Shown here in pieces: positions 15,864 to 24,750 of a stretch of DNA of 64,000 nucleotides; position 1 is the stretch's first letter, and each line of letters opens with the position of its first letter. The stretch is from Bacillus mycoides. GTDB taxonomy: Bacteria > Bacillota > Bacilli > Bacillales > Bacillaceae_G. Location: contig NZ_LXLV01000010.1 in assembly GCF_001757995.1 (NCBI RefSeq), positions 1-64,000 on the forward strand. Direction: 5' to 3'. The position numbers and the translations under genes were made by a program. The notes under the pieces were generated by a model. The model searched no databases, had not been told where the DNA came from, and saw only the letters and a program-made list of their open reading frames with translations.

Positions 15864-18800
15864 TTGAGAAAGAATAAAAGAAAACATATAAATGCAATGA
15901 TTATAGCTGCGGCGTTATCACTGCCGTTTGCTGTGTATTCGAAACCTGCTTTAGCGGCAGTAGCAATTGAGGCGAATAAAACTGGATATGCTTTAGAAGA
16001 TGGTACATATGATGCTGTTATTAAAGCGTATAAAGATAAAACGAATGAAGAATCTATGGCAGCTGTTTATATAAAGGATGCTAAGTTAACAATTGAGAAT
16101 GGAAAGAAAATTGTAACGGCAACGTTAAGTGATAGTGATTTCTTTCAATACTTGAAAACAGAGGATATTCGTACTCCTGGTGTGTTTCATGATGTGAAAG
16201 TCATATCTGAGGATAAAAAGAAAAATGGGACGAAGGTTATTCAATTTGAAGTTGGAGAATTAGGAAAAAGGTATAATATGCAAATGCACATTTATATTCC
16301 GACAATGGCATATGATAATAAATACCAAGTGCAGTTTGAAGTAAATACGTTAAATCTAGAAAACAATGTTCCAAAAGATCAAAAGGAAAATAAAGAGGAT
16401 AAAGTAGAACAACAGGATGAAAGTGGAAATGTAATATTAGATAAGCAATTACAAATGCACATTAATAAATATAACTTGAATAGGGAGAATCTAAATACTC
16501 CAATAACTAAGGAAGATTTATTAAAAGTTAAATCTTTAATAGTCGTTGAGGCAAAAAGTAAAGGAATAAAAGACATAAGTGGTTTGGAATATATGACGAA
16601 CTTAGAAAACTTAATGTTGGAAGAAGTTAAGTTAGAAAATATACACTTTATCTCGAAGTTGAGACAATTAAAATCATTAAGTATAACCTATAGTGAACTT
16701 GAAGATATTGGCCCTTTGGTTGAGCTAGAACATATTGAGTTTTTAACTTTGAGAAACAATAAAATTTCAGATTTAAGCCCATTAAGTCAAATGAAGAAGA
16801 TTAAAATGCTAGATTTAAATAGCAATTATATAAAAGATATTAAACCATTATTTACAGTAACATCTTTAAGGACTTTGACTGTAGCAAATAATCAAATTAG
16901 TAATGCTAATCTTGCTGGGATTGAGCAATTAAAAAATGTAAAGAAATTATCTTTAAGTAACAATGGCCTTACTAATATCGAACATATTACATCAATGAAA
17001 AAATTAGTAGAGCTAGATCTTGCTAAAAATGAATTAGAAAACATCGAACCTTTATCAAGATTGTCTACTGTACAATCACTGAATTTAGAAGAAAACTATA
17101 TTTCAGATATAACGCCACTTAGTCAATTAACAGGTTTATATGATTTAAAGCTAGGTTCAAATGAAATTCGTGATGTTAGACCGGTTCAAGAGTTAGGAAA
17201 AAGAATGTATATCGATATTCAAAGACAAAAAATCTTTTTAGATGATGTAGAAAAAGATAAGGAAGTTAAAATACCTATCTATAATTTACAAGGAGAACCA
17301 CTCGAGACTATTCGATTGAAGAGTGAAGATGGAATAGTTAATAACGGTTCCATTAAATGGGGTACTTCTGGTGAAAAAATATACGAATTTATGTTGGATA
17401 TAAAGCCAGAAGAGAATGGCATTAAATTTAATGGAATAGTAATTCAAAATGTTGTAGAACGGTTAGCGGAAATAAAGGAAACAACAAAAGGGGAGAAGGA
17501 ACAAAATAAAAATGTGATACTCGACAAGAGTTTACAACAACATATTAATAAAGAGAATTTTGGTAGAGAGAATCTAAATGCCCCTATAACAAAAGAAGAT
17601 TTATTACAGATTAAAACATTAGAGGTACTTGAAGAAAAAGGAAAAGAAATAAAAGATGTAACCGGTTTAGAGTACATGACGAACTTAGAAAACCTCACTT
17701 TAGAAGGAGTAGGCTTGAAAAATATTGAGTTCATCTCAAACTTGAAACAATTGAACGCTATGAATGTATCTCATAATAAAATTGAGGATATAACACCGTT
17801 ATCTTCATTGGAAAATCTACAGTGGTTAAATCTTGCGGACAATCGTATTAAAGATGTATCGGTTCTTGGCTCAATGTTAGACTTACTTAGTTTAAAATTA
17901 GCTGGAAATGAGATTTGTGATGTAAGGCCGTTAATACAATTGGGGCAGTGGTTTACAATTGATGTTGGAAGACAAAATATCGTTTTAAATGATGCAAAAG
18001 TAAACGAAGAAATTCAAGTTCCTGTATATGATTTAGAAGGAGAAACCATTGAGAATATTAAACTGACAAGTGAGGGTGGAACGCTTAAAAACGGAGTAAT
18101 AAAATGGAGTACTTCAGGTGAAAAGGTGTATAAATTTGATTTAGATTCGGATGAAATTAGCATAAGATTTAATGGAACAGTTACCCAGAATATAGTTGAA
18201 AAAGAGGAAGTAGAAGAAGTAGAAGAAGTAGAAGAAGTAGAAGAAGTAGAAGAAGTAGAAGAAGTGAAAGAACCAACAAAAGAAGTTGAAGGATCGAAAG
18301 AAGAAGTAAAAGAACCAACAACAGAAGTTGAAGGATCGAAAGAAGAAGTAAAAGAACCAACAACAGAAGTTGAAGGATCGAAAGAAGAAGTAAAAGAACC
18401 GGCAACAGAAGTTGAAGGATTGAAAGAAGAAGTAAAAGAACCAACAACAGAGGTTGAAGGATCGAAAGAAGAAGTAAAAGAACCGGCAACAGAAGTTGAA
18501 GGATCGAAAGAAGAAGTAAAAGAACCAACAGTAGAAGTTGAAGGATCGAAAGAAGAAATAAAAGAACCGGCAACAGAAGTTGAAGGATTAAAAGAAGAAG
18601 TAAAAGAACCAACAAAAGAAGTTGAAGGATTAAAAGAAGAAGTAAAAGAACCGACAAAAGAGGTTGAAGGATTAAAAGAAGAAGTAAAAGAACCAACAAA
18701 AGAAGTTGAAGGATCGAAAGAAGAGGTAAAAGAATCGACAACTGGATTGGTTCAAGAGCCAAAAGGAAATAATCAAGTTGTGCCAGAGAAAGTTGTTGGA

Positions 18801-18980
18801 AACGGGAGCGTGAAAGAAAATACTTCAAGCAAGTTAAATGATAATAAACAAGAAGAAAATAAGAAGTCTTTAGCAGCAACTGGTGGTCAAGCTAACACAT
18901 CGACTTTACTTTCTGGATTAGCACTTGTTCTTTCAGCATTAAGTATGTTTGTATTTAGAAAGAGATTATTTAAGAAATAA
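15864..18980 (+). CDS. NEAT and leucine-rich-repeat wall-anchored surface protein
   Basis: A 1038-residue iron-regulated, internalin-like surface protein related to the B. cereus IlsA type. Order: signal peptide (1-32, cleaved near PALAA), NEAT haem/haemoprotein-binding domain (about 33-155), a first LRR block with an Ig-like cap (about 195-540), a second shorter LRR block (about 555-770), an EVE/EVEE tract with eleven full 14-residue repeats of the type EEVKEPTKEVEGSK (about 780-960), then a sorting-signal-like end (LAATGG, hydrophobic helix, KRLFKK). The sorting motif is LAATG instead of LPXTG. TTG start with GGAGGAGATG upstream. A Fur box lies in the promoter. IlsA itself carries SLH domains, so this is a different member. 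Confidence 0.9.
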   Translation: MRKNKRKHINAMIIAAALSLPFAVYSKPALAAVAIEANKTGYALEDGTYDAVIKAYKDKTNEESMAAVYIKDAKLTIENGKKIVTATLSDSDFFQYLKTEDIRTPGVFHDVKVISEDKKKNGTKVIQFEVGELGKRYNMQMHIYIPTMAYDNKYQVQFEVNTLNLENNVPKDQKENKEDKVEQQDESGNVILDKQLQMHINKYNLNRENLNTPITKEDLLKVKSLIVVEAKSKGIKDISGLEYMTNLENLMLEEVKLENIHFISKLRQLKSLSITYSELEDIGPLVELEHIEFLTLRNNKISDLSPLSQMKKIKMLDLNSNYIKDIKPLFTVTSLRTLTVANNQISNANLAGIEQLKNVKKLSLSNNGLTNIEHITSMKKLVELDLAKNELENIEPLSRLSTVQSLNLEENYISDITPLSQLTGLYDLKLGSNEIRDVRPVQELGKRMYIDIQRQKIFLDDVEKDKEVKIPIYNLQGEPLETIRLKSEDGIVNNGSIKWGTSGEKIYEFMLDIKPEENGIKFNGIVIQNVVERLAEIKETTKGEKEQNKNVILDKSLQQHINKENFGRENLNAPITKEDLLQIKTLEVLEEKGKEIKDVTGLEYMTNLENLTLEGVGLKNIEFISNLKQLNAMNVSHNKIEDITPLSSLENLQWLNLADNRIKDVSVLGSMLDLLSLKLAGNEICDVRPLIQLGQWFTIDVGRQNIVLNDAKVNEEIQVPVYDLEGETIENIKLTSEGGTLKNGVIKWSTSGEKVYKFDLDSDEISIRFNGTVTQNIVEKEEVEEVEEVEEVEEVEEVEEVKEPTKEVEGSKEEVKEPTTEVEGSKEEVKEPTTEVEGSKEEVKEPATEVEGLKEEVKEPTTEVEGSKEEVKEPATEVEGSKEEVKEPTVEVEGSKEEIKEPATEVEGLKEEVKEPTKEVEGLKEEVKEPTKEVEGLKEEVKEPTKEVEGSKEEVKESTTGLVQEPKGNNQVVPEKVVGNGSVKENTSSKLNDNKQEENKKSLAATGGQANTSTLLSGLALVLSALSMFVFRKRLFKK
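18202..18750 (+). repeat. coding tandem repeats (9-bp then 42-bp units)
   Basis: A run of 9-bp units (GAAGAAGTA) followed by eleven full and one partial 42-bp units coding for EEVKEPTxEVEGxK inside the NEAT/LRR protein. Units differ by a few bases (ACA/GCA/GTA, TCG/TTG/TTA), typical of a length-variable stalk. Confidence 0.95.
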
Positions 18981-19029
18981 AAAACGTTTTATCTTATTAT
19001 TATGTAAAATAATTATATAAGTTTTTCAG

Positions 19030-19083
19030 AAGACCTGATCATAGCAATTTCATGTTGAAATATGCTTATGATCAGGTCTTTTT
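19030..19083 (+). terminator. terminator of the NEAT/LRR gene
   Basis: AAGACCTGATCATA pairs with TATGATCAGGTCTT across a 25-base loop with inner pairing (ATTTCA/TGAAAT), then TTTTT. Confidence 0.85.
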
Positions 19084-19200
19084 GAATAGGGGAAGGATAT
19101 TAATACGTGGATGTTTCGATCGCTTAAATAATGGAGCGACTGTAGCAAAAATTATAAATCCTTTTCGTTCACTATATGGTCAAAATGCATGAAGAAATAA

Positions 19201-19216
19201 TATGAAATATTGCATT
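19201..19216 (+). promoter_or_regulatory. PlcR-box-like site
   Basis: TATGAAATATTGCATT matches the PlcR box TATGNANNNNTNCATA in all fixed positions but the last (T for A). It lies 67 bp upstream of the collagenase ATG. PlcR is the B. cereus-group virulence activator controlling many secreted enzymes, including collagenases. Confidence 0.65.
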
Positions 19217-19282
19217 TTATATTATTTTATCCAAATAATATGTTAATTTCGTGAATGGAATATTTAAATAGGGGGCAATGAT

Positions 19283-22180
19283 ATGAACAAGAAATCAAAA
19301 ATTAATAAAGTTATGTTAAGCATTAGTACAATGGCTCTATCGTTAGGAGCAATTCAAACTCATGTGTCAGCGGAAGAAAAAGTACCATATAATGTATTGC
19401 ATTCGAAACCGGTCGGAATTGAAAAACCAGTAGATGAGGTTGGACACGCTTCTCAAGCCAAGGAAACATTATCGTTTCAAGAACGTTTAAAAGTAGGAGA
19501 CTTTTCGCAGCGTCCAGCATCTATTATGAAGAGTTCAGAAGTAAAGCAAGTTAAAGAAAGTTATTCAATGGCTGATTTAAACAAAATGACTAATCAAGAA
19601 TTGGTTGAAACGTTAGGAAGTATTAAGTGGAATCAAATTACAGACTTATTCCAGTTTAATGAAGACGCAAAAGCTTTTTATAAAGACAAAGGAAAAATGC
19701 AAGTAGTTATAGATGAGTTAGCTCATAGAGGTAGTACATTTACGAAAGATGATTCAAAAGGAATTCAAACGTTTACTGAAGTATTACGTTCGGCGTTTTA
19801 CCTTGCATTTTATAATAAAGAATTAAGTAATTTAAATGAAAGAAGCTTCCAGGACAAATGTTTACCAGCGTTAAAAGCTATTGCAAAAAATCCAAACTTT
19901 AAGCTTGGAACAAATGAGCAAGATACAGTCGTATCTGCATACGGTAAATTAATTAGTAATGCATCAAGTGATGTTGAAACAGTGCAATATACAGCTAATA
20001 TTTTAAAACAATATAATGATAATTTCCATGCATATGTAGACGATCATATGAAAGGACAAGTTGTATACGACCTTATGCAAGGTATTGATTACGATATGCA
20101 ATCTTATTTATTTGAAACTCGTAAAGAGGCAAAAGATACAATGTGGTATGGAAAAGTAGATGGATTTATTAATGAGATTAATCGTATTGCTCTTTTAAAT
20201 AAGGTAACGCCAGAAAATAAGTGGCTCGTTAATAATGGAATTTATTTTGCTAGCCGTTTAGGGAAGTTTTATAGTAATCCAAATAAAGGATTAGAAGTTG
20301 TTACACAAGCAATGCATATGTATCCACGTTTAAGTGAACCGTATTTTGTTGCAGTAGAACAAATTACAACAAACTATAACGGGAAAGATTATAGCGGGAA
20401 TACGGTAGATTTAGAGAAGATACGTAAAGAAGGAAAAGAGCAGTACTTACCAAAAACGTACACATTCGATGATGGATCTATTGTGTTCAAAACAGGAGAT
20501 AAAGTATCAGAGGAAAAAATTAAAAGGTTATACTGGGCAGCAAAAGAAGTAAAGGCACAATATCACCGTGTAATCGGTAATGATAAAGCTTTAGAACAAG
20601 GTAATGCAGACGATGTATTAACGATAGTAATCTATAACAATCCAGATGAATATCAATTAAATAGACAACTGTACGGATATGAGACAAACAACGGTGGAAT
20701 TTATATTGAAGAGATAGGCACATTCTTTACATATGAGCGTACGCCAGAGCAAAGTATTTATAGTTTAGAAGAGTTATTCCGTCATGAGTTTACTCATTAT
20801 CTTCAAGGGAGATATGAAGTTCCAGGTTTATTTGGAAGAGGGGATATGTATCAAAATGAAAGATTAACTTGGTTCCAAGAAGGAAATGCGGAATTTTTTG
20901 CGGGATCTACTCGTACGAATAACGTTGTACCAAGAAAGAGCATAATTAGTGGATTATCATCTGATCCTGCAAGCCGTTATACAGCAGAGCGTACACTATT
21001 TGCTAAATATGGTTCTTGGGATTTCTATAACTACTCGTTTGCGTTGCAGTCTTACTTATATACACATCAATTTGAAACATTTGATAAAATTCAAGATTTA
21101 ATTCGTGCGAATGACGTGAAAAATTATGATGCTTATCGTGAAAATCTAAGTAAAGATCCGAAACTAAATAAAGAGTATCAAGAGTACATGCAGCAACTAA
21201 TTGATAATCAAGATACGTATAATGTACCGGAAGTAGCAGATGATTATTTAGCTGAACATGCACCAAAATCATTAGTGGAAGTGAAGAGAGAAATTAACGA
21301 TACATTGCGTATGAAAGATACAAAAATAACAAAGCATACATCTCAATTCTTTAATACCTTTACACTAGAAGGTACGTTTACAGGTAGTATAACAAAAGGT
21401 GAATCAGAAGATTGGAAAGCAATGAGTAAAAGAGTAAATGAAGCTTTAGAACAATTGGCGCCAAAAGAATGGAGTGGCTACAAAACTGTTACAGCATATT
21501 TCGTCAATTACCGTGTGAATAGCTCTAATCAATTTGAATATGATGTAGTCTTCCACGGTATCGCAAAAGATGACGGAGAAAATAAAGCTCCGACGGTTAA
21601 TGTAAACGGACCTTATAATGGTCTTGTAAAAGAAGGAATTCAATTTAAGAGCGATGGATCAAACGATGAAGATGGAAAAATCGTTTCTTATTTATGGGAC
21701 TTCGGGGATGGAAGTACAAGTACAGAAGTTAATCCAGTACATGCATATGAAAGAGAAGGAACTTATAAAGTAGCGTTAAGAGTAAAAGATGATAAAGGTA
21801 AAGAGAGTAGAAATGAAACAGCTGTTACGATTAAAGATGGAAGTTTAACAGAATCTGAACCAAATAATCGTCCAGAGGAAGCAAATCGTATTGGGTTAAA
21901 TACTACTATAAAAGGTAGCCTTATCGGCGTGGATCACACCGATGTTTATACATTTAATGTGGCATCAGCGAAAGATATCGACATTTCTGTTTTAAATGAG
22001 CATGGAATCGGGATGACATGGGTACTTCACCATGAATCAGATATGCAAAATTACGCAGCCTATGGTCAAGCTAATGGAAATCATATAGAAGCAAAATTTA
22101 ATGCAAAACCAGGTAAGTATTACTTGTATGTATATAAATATGATAATGGCGATGGAGCGTACGCATTATCAGTAAAATAA
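19283..22180 (+). CDS. secreted microbial collagenase (M9B)
   Basis: A 965-residue ColA-type zinc collagenase that degrades collagen and gelatin outside the cell. Signal peptide (1-30, ...HVSAEE), M9 N-terminal activator domain (about 75-380), peptidase domain with HEFTH (501-505) and the downstream glutamate ligand in FQEGNAEF, one PKD domain (about 770-855, with LWDFGDGSTS), and one C-terminal PPC collagen-binding domain (about 865-965). RBS GGGGG before ATG 19283. A PlcR-like box precedes it. Paralogues with two PPC domains are known in the group, so the number of binding domains helps place it. Stand-alone gene. Confidence 0.93.
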   Translation: MNKKSKINKVMLSISTMALSLGAIQTHVSAEEKVPYNVLHSKPVGIEKPVDEVGHASQAKETLSFQERLKVGDFSQRPASIMKSSEVKQVKESYSMADLNKMTNQELVETLGSIKWNQITDLFQFNEDAKAFYKDKGKMQVVIDELAHRGSTFTKDDSKGIQTFTEVLRSAFYLAFYNKELSNLNERSFQDKCLPALKAIAKNPNFKLGTNEQDTVVSAYGKLISNASSDVETVQYTANILKQYNDNFHAYVDDHMKGQVVYDLMQGIDYDMQSYLFETRKEAKDTMWYGKVDGFINEINRIALLNKVTPENKWLVNNGIYFASRLGKFYSNPNKGLEVVTQAMHMYPRLSEPYFVAVEQITTNYNGKDYSGNTVDLEKIRKEGKEQYLPKTYTFDDGSIVFKTGDKVSEEKIKRLYWAAKEVKAQYHRVIGNDKALEQGNADDVLTIVIYNNPDEYQLNRQLYGYETNNGGIYIEEIGTFFTYERTPEQSIYSLEELFRHEFTHYLQGRYEVPGLFGRGDMYQNERLTWFQEGNAEFFAGSTRTNNVVPRKSIISGLSSDPASRYTAERTLFAKYGSWDFYNYSFALQSYLYTHQFETFDKIQDLIRANDVKNYDAYRENLSKDPKLNKEYQEYMQQLIDNQDTYNVPEVADDYLAEHAPKSLVEVKREINDTLRMKDTKITKHTSQFFNTFTLEGTFTGSITKGESEDWKAMSKRVNEALEQLAPKEWSGYKTVTAYFVNYRVNSSNQFEYDVVFHGIAKDDGENKAPTVNVNGPYNGLVKEGIQFKSDGSNDEDGKIVSYLWDFGDGSTSTEVNPVHAYEREGTYKVALRVKDDKGKESRNETAVTIKDGSLTESEPNNRPEEANRIGLNTTIKGSLIGVDHTDVYTFNVASAKDIDISVLNEHGIGMTWVLHHESDMQNYAAYGQANGNHIEAKFNAKPGKYYLYVYKYDNGDGAYALSVK

Positions 22181-22262
22181 GTGCTCTTCCAATGTATGTT
22201 TAACTTTACTTTTTGTGGAAAATAGTATATTATATAGATATATAATATATCGGTTATTTTCT

Positions 22263-22302
22263 AGGAGGAGCCTGTCACAATAGGTTTCTCCTGTTCTTTT
22301 TT
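22263..22302 (+). terminator. terminator of the collagenase gene
   Basis: GGAGGAGCCT and AGGTTTCTCC form a hairpin, followed by TGTTCTTTTTT. A second small hairpin (GCCTGTC-ttac-AGGC, TTTTC) follows at 22306-22327. Confidence 0.6.
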
Positions 22303-22426
22303 AGAGGCCTGTCTTACAGGCTTTTCTTTAAAGGATAAATGACTGAAAATTAAGAACGATAATCTTTGAAAGAGGTGGGGCATACACATAACTAAAAAGG
22401 GATTGTTTAAGAAAGGGGGATAAGAA

Positions 22427-22975
22427 ATGGTCTTGTTTGGTTATCCACTTGAAACAATTTATTTATATGGATTTATTATTGCTACTATACTCACTGTTAT
22501 TTATATTTTCTTTGGAGATATATTTGAATCAATATTTAGTTTTGGGGGCGGATCTGTATCCGTTGTTACCTTACTACTTAGTTTCTTCGCTATGTTATGT
22601 GGACTTAGTTATATAGGAGAATATTTATTTTCCTTTAATAGTACTATTATTTTTGCTGGTTCATTTGCTATATCTTTCATCGGTGTTTTCATCATGAAAA
22701 TATTAATTTTAAAACCAATTGCAGAAGCAGAACAAAATACGGTGCAACGTATGGATGAATTCATTGGTTGCAAAGGAGAAGTCATTACGACAATTCCTAC
22801 AGAAGGATTTGGAGAAGTATTAATATCCTCCAAATTCGGAAGTAATGCAATCCCAGCTAAAACAGTTGGAAAGAAAGATATTTCACAAGGAACTGAGGTC
22901 ATCATTGAGGGAGTTCAAGATGGTGTTTTACTTGTACAGAACATCGCTTATTCTTTAAAAAAACCAAAATTATAA
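22427..22975 (+). CDS. NfeD-like membrane protein (YuaF family)
   Basis: A 182-residue membrane protein that partners flotillin. Three hydrophobic segments (about residues 8-30, 38-60 and 68-90) are followed by a small beta-barrel NfeD/OB-fold domain (about 108-175: GCKGEVITTIPTEGFGEV...GTEVIIEGVQDGVLLV). The ATG at 22427 follows AAAGGGGGAT. Only 12 bases separate it from floT, the same operon arrangement as yuaF-floT in B. subtilis, where the pair organises membrane fluidity and microdomains under SigW control. I could not identify a convincing SigW promoter by eye. Confidence 0.88.
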   Translation: MVLFGYPLETIYLYGFIIATILTVIYIFFGDIFESIFSFGGGSVSVVTLLLSFFAMLCGLSYIGEYLFSFNSTIIFAGSFAISFIGVFIMKILILKPIAEAEQNTVQRMDEFIGCKGEVITTIPTEGFGEVLISSKFGSNAIPAKTVGKKDISQGTEVIIEGVQDGVLLVQNIAYSLKKPKL

Positions 22976-22987
22976 GGGGGAATTTAC

Positions 22988-24565
22988 ATGACGATTCCAT
23001 TAATTATCGGTGGAGTTTTACTCGCAATTTTAATTCTACTTATTTTAGTATTCATTACGAAGTATCGAACAGTTGGCCCAGATGAAGCATTAATTGTGAC
23101 AGGGAACTGGCTTGGTGGTGGAAAGAATGTTGTTACCACCGATGACGGAAAGAAGATTAAGATTATCCGCGGTGGTGGTACTTTCGTAGTTCCAATTATG
23201 CAAAGAGGAGAGCCTCTTAGTTTATTAAACTACAAATTAGAAGTTGGAACACGTGATACGTATACGAAACAAGGTGTACCGATTACAGTAAACGGTGTTT
23301 CTATTATTAAAGTAGGATCGACAATTGAAGAAGTATCTACAGCAGCTGAACAATATTTAGGAAAAGAAACGGAAGAGTTAAAAATAGAAGCAAAAGAAGT
23401 TCTAGAAGGGCATCTACGTGCTATTTTATCTTCTATGACAGTAGAAGATGCTTATAGTAATAGAGAGCAATTCGCACAAAAGGTACATGAAGTAGCTTCT
23501 ACTGATTTGAAGAAGATGGGACTGCGTATTGTTTCCTTTACAATTAAAGAAATAATGGATAAAAACGGGTACTTAGATGCACTTGGTCAGCCACAAATTG
23601 CAATGGTTAAGCGTGATGCAACAGTTGCGAATGCAGAGCGTGAAAAAGAGGCACGTATTGAAAAGGCGCGTGCTGAGAAAGAAGCAAAAGAAGCGGAATA
23701 TCAACGTGATGCACAAATCGCTGAAGCTGAAAAACATAAAGAATTAAAAGTACAATCTTATAAGAGGGACCAAGAACAAGCTCGTGCAGATGCGGATCTT
23801 TCTTACGAATTACAACAGGCGAAAGCGCAACAAGGTGTTACAGAAGAGCAAATGCGAGTTAAAATCATTGAGCGTGAAAAGCAAATTGAATTAGAAGAAA
23901 AAGAGATTGCGCGTCGTGAAAAGCAATATGATGCAGAAGTAAAGAAAAAGGCAGATGCAGATCGCTATGCTGTTGAACAATCAGCAGAAGCGGAAAAAGT
24001 AAAACAAATGAAAAAAGCAGATGCAGATCAATATAAAATTGAAGCAGAAGCAAGAGCACGTGCAGAAGAAGTGCGTGTAGAAGGTTTAGCGAAGGCAGAA
24101 ATTGAAAAAGCACAAGGTCAAGCGAAAGCAGAAGTACAGAAAGCGCAAGGTACAGCGGAAGCAGATGTTATTAGGTTAAAAGGTTTAGCAGAAGCGGAAG
24201 CGAAACAAAAAATTGCAGAAGCATTTGAATTATATGGGCAAGCGGCAATTATGGATATGGTTCTTAAAATGCTTCCAAGTTATGCAAAAGAAATTGCAAG
24301 TCCACTTAGTAACATTGATAAGATTACAGTTGTCGATACAGGCGGCGGTGGTAAGAATAGCGGTGCCGGAAAAGTTGCAGGTTATGCGACTGATTTAATG
24401 GCAACGATGCAGGAAACATTAAAAGCTTCTTCTGGTATTGATTTAAAAGAATTACTAGAAGGATTCGCTGGAAAAGGTGCCGTGCAGCAACTATCAAACG
24501 ATAAACCTGTCGTATCTGTAGTAGAAGATGAGAAAAAAGAAGTAGAGAAAGATAAGGAATTGTAA
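22988..24565 (+). CDS. floT: flotillin FloT
   Basis: A 525-residue flotillin-like scaffold of functional membrane microdomains. N-terminal membrane helix/hairpin (about residues 4-24), SPFH/PHB domain (about 28-205), then a long Ala/Glu/Lys-rich coiled-coil (about 205-400, with repeated EAEKxK and AEA units) for oligomerisation, and a tail with a GGGGKNSGAGK linker and an acidic C-terminus. Second gene of the yuaF-floT operon. Terminator at 24571. Length is near the 509 residues of B. subtilis FloT. Confidence 0.95.
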   Translation: MTIPLIIGGVLLAILILLILVFITKYRTVGPDEALIVTGNWLGGGKNVVTTDDGKKIKIIRGGGTFVVPIMQRGEPLSLLNYKLEVGTRDTYTKQGVPITVNGVSIIKVGSTIEEVSTAAEQYLGKETEELKIEAKEVLEGHLRAILSSMTVEDAYSNREQFAQKVHEVASTDLKKMGLRIVSFTIKEIMDKNGYLDALGQPQIAMVKRDATVANAEREKEARIEKARAEKEAKEAEYQRDAQIAEAEKHKELKVQSYKRDQEQARADADLSYELQQAKAQQGVTEEQMRVKIIEREKQIELEEKEIARREKQYDAEVKKKADADRYAVEQSAEAEKVKQMKKADADQYKIEAEARARAEEVRVEGLAKAEIEKAQGQAKAEVQKAQGTAEADVIRLKGLAEAEAKQKIAEAFELYGQAAIMDMVLKMLPSYAKEIASPLSNIDKITVVDTGGGGKNSGAGKVAGYATDLMATMQETLKASSGIDLKELLEGFAGKGAVQQLSNDKPVVSVVEDEKKEVEKDKEL

Positions 24566-24570
24566 GGTGA

Positions 24571-24607
24571 AAAGCCCCTCTAGTAAATAGATACTAGAGG
24601 GGCTTTT
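24571..24607 (+). terminator. terminator of the yuaF-floT operon
   Basis: AAAGCCCCTCTAGT and ACTAGAGGGGCTTTT form a strong stem. Confidence 0.9.
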
Positions 24608-24750
24608 GTGTGTGTATAGGACTCTCTGCTAACACCCCCAACAGAGTAGTGAATAATGGTATAAAAGTAAAGAAATAAATGTGGTATGATTAAGTTGAAA
24701 AATCTGTATATTCTTTAGATTCTATCTTCAGTAATGTTAGGGGAATGATT

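Noticed and set aside
18202-18750. CRISPR-like array
   Set aside because: The units are contiguous 42-bp coding repeats without unique spacers and lie within an intact reading frame.
18181-18879. 232-codon leucine-rich ORF on the minus strand
   Set aside because: It is the reverse reading of the EVKEP repeat tract; the low-complexity composition comes from the coding strand.
23865-24113. Leucine-rich minus-strand ORF inside floT
   Set aside because: Shadow of the Ala/Glu/Lys-rich coiled coil of flotillin; no ribosome site or support.
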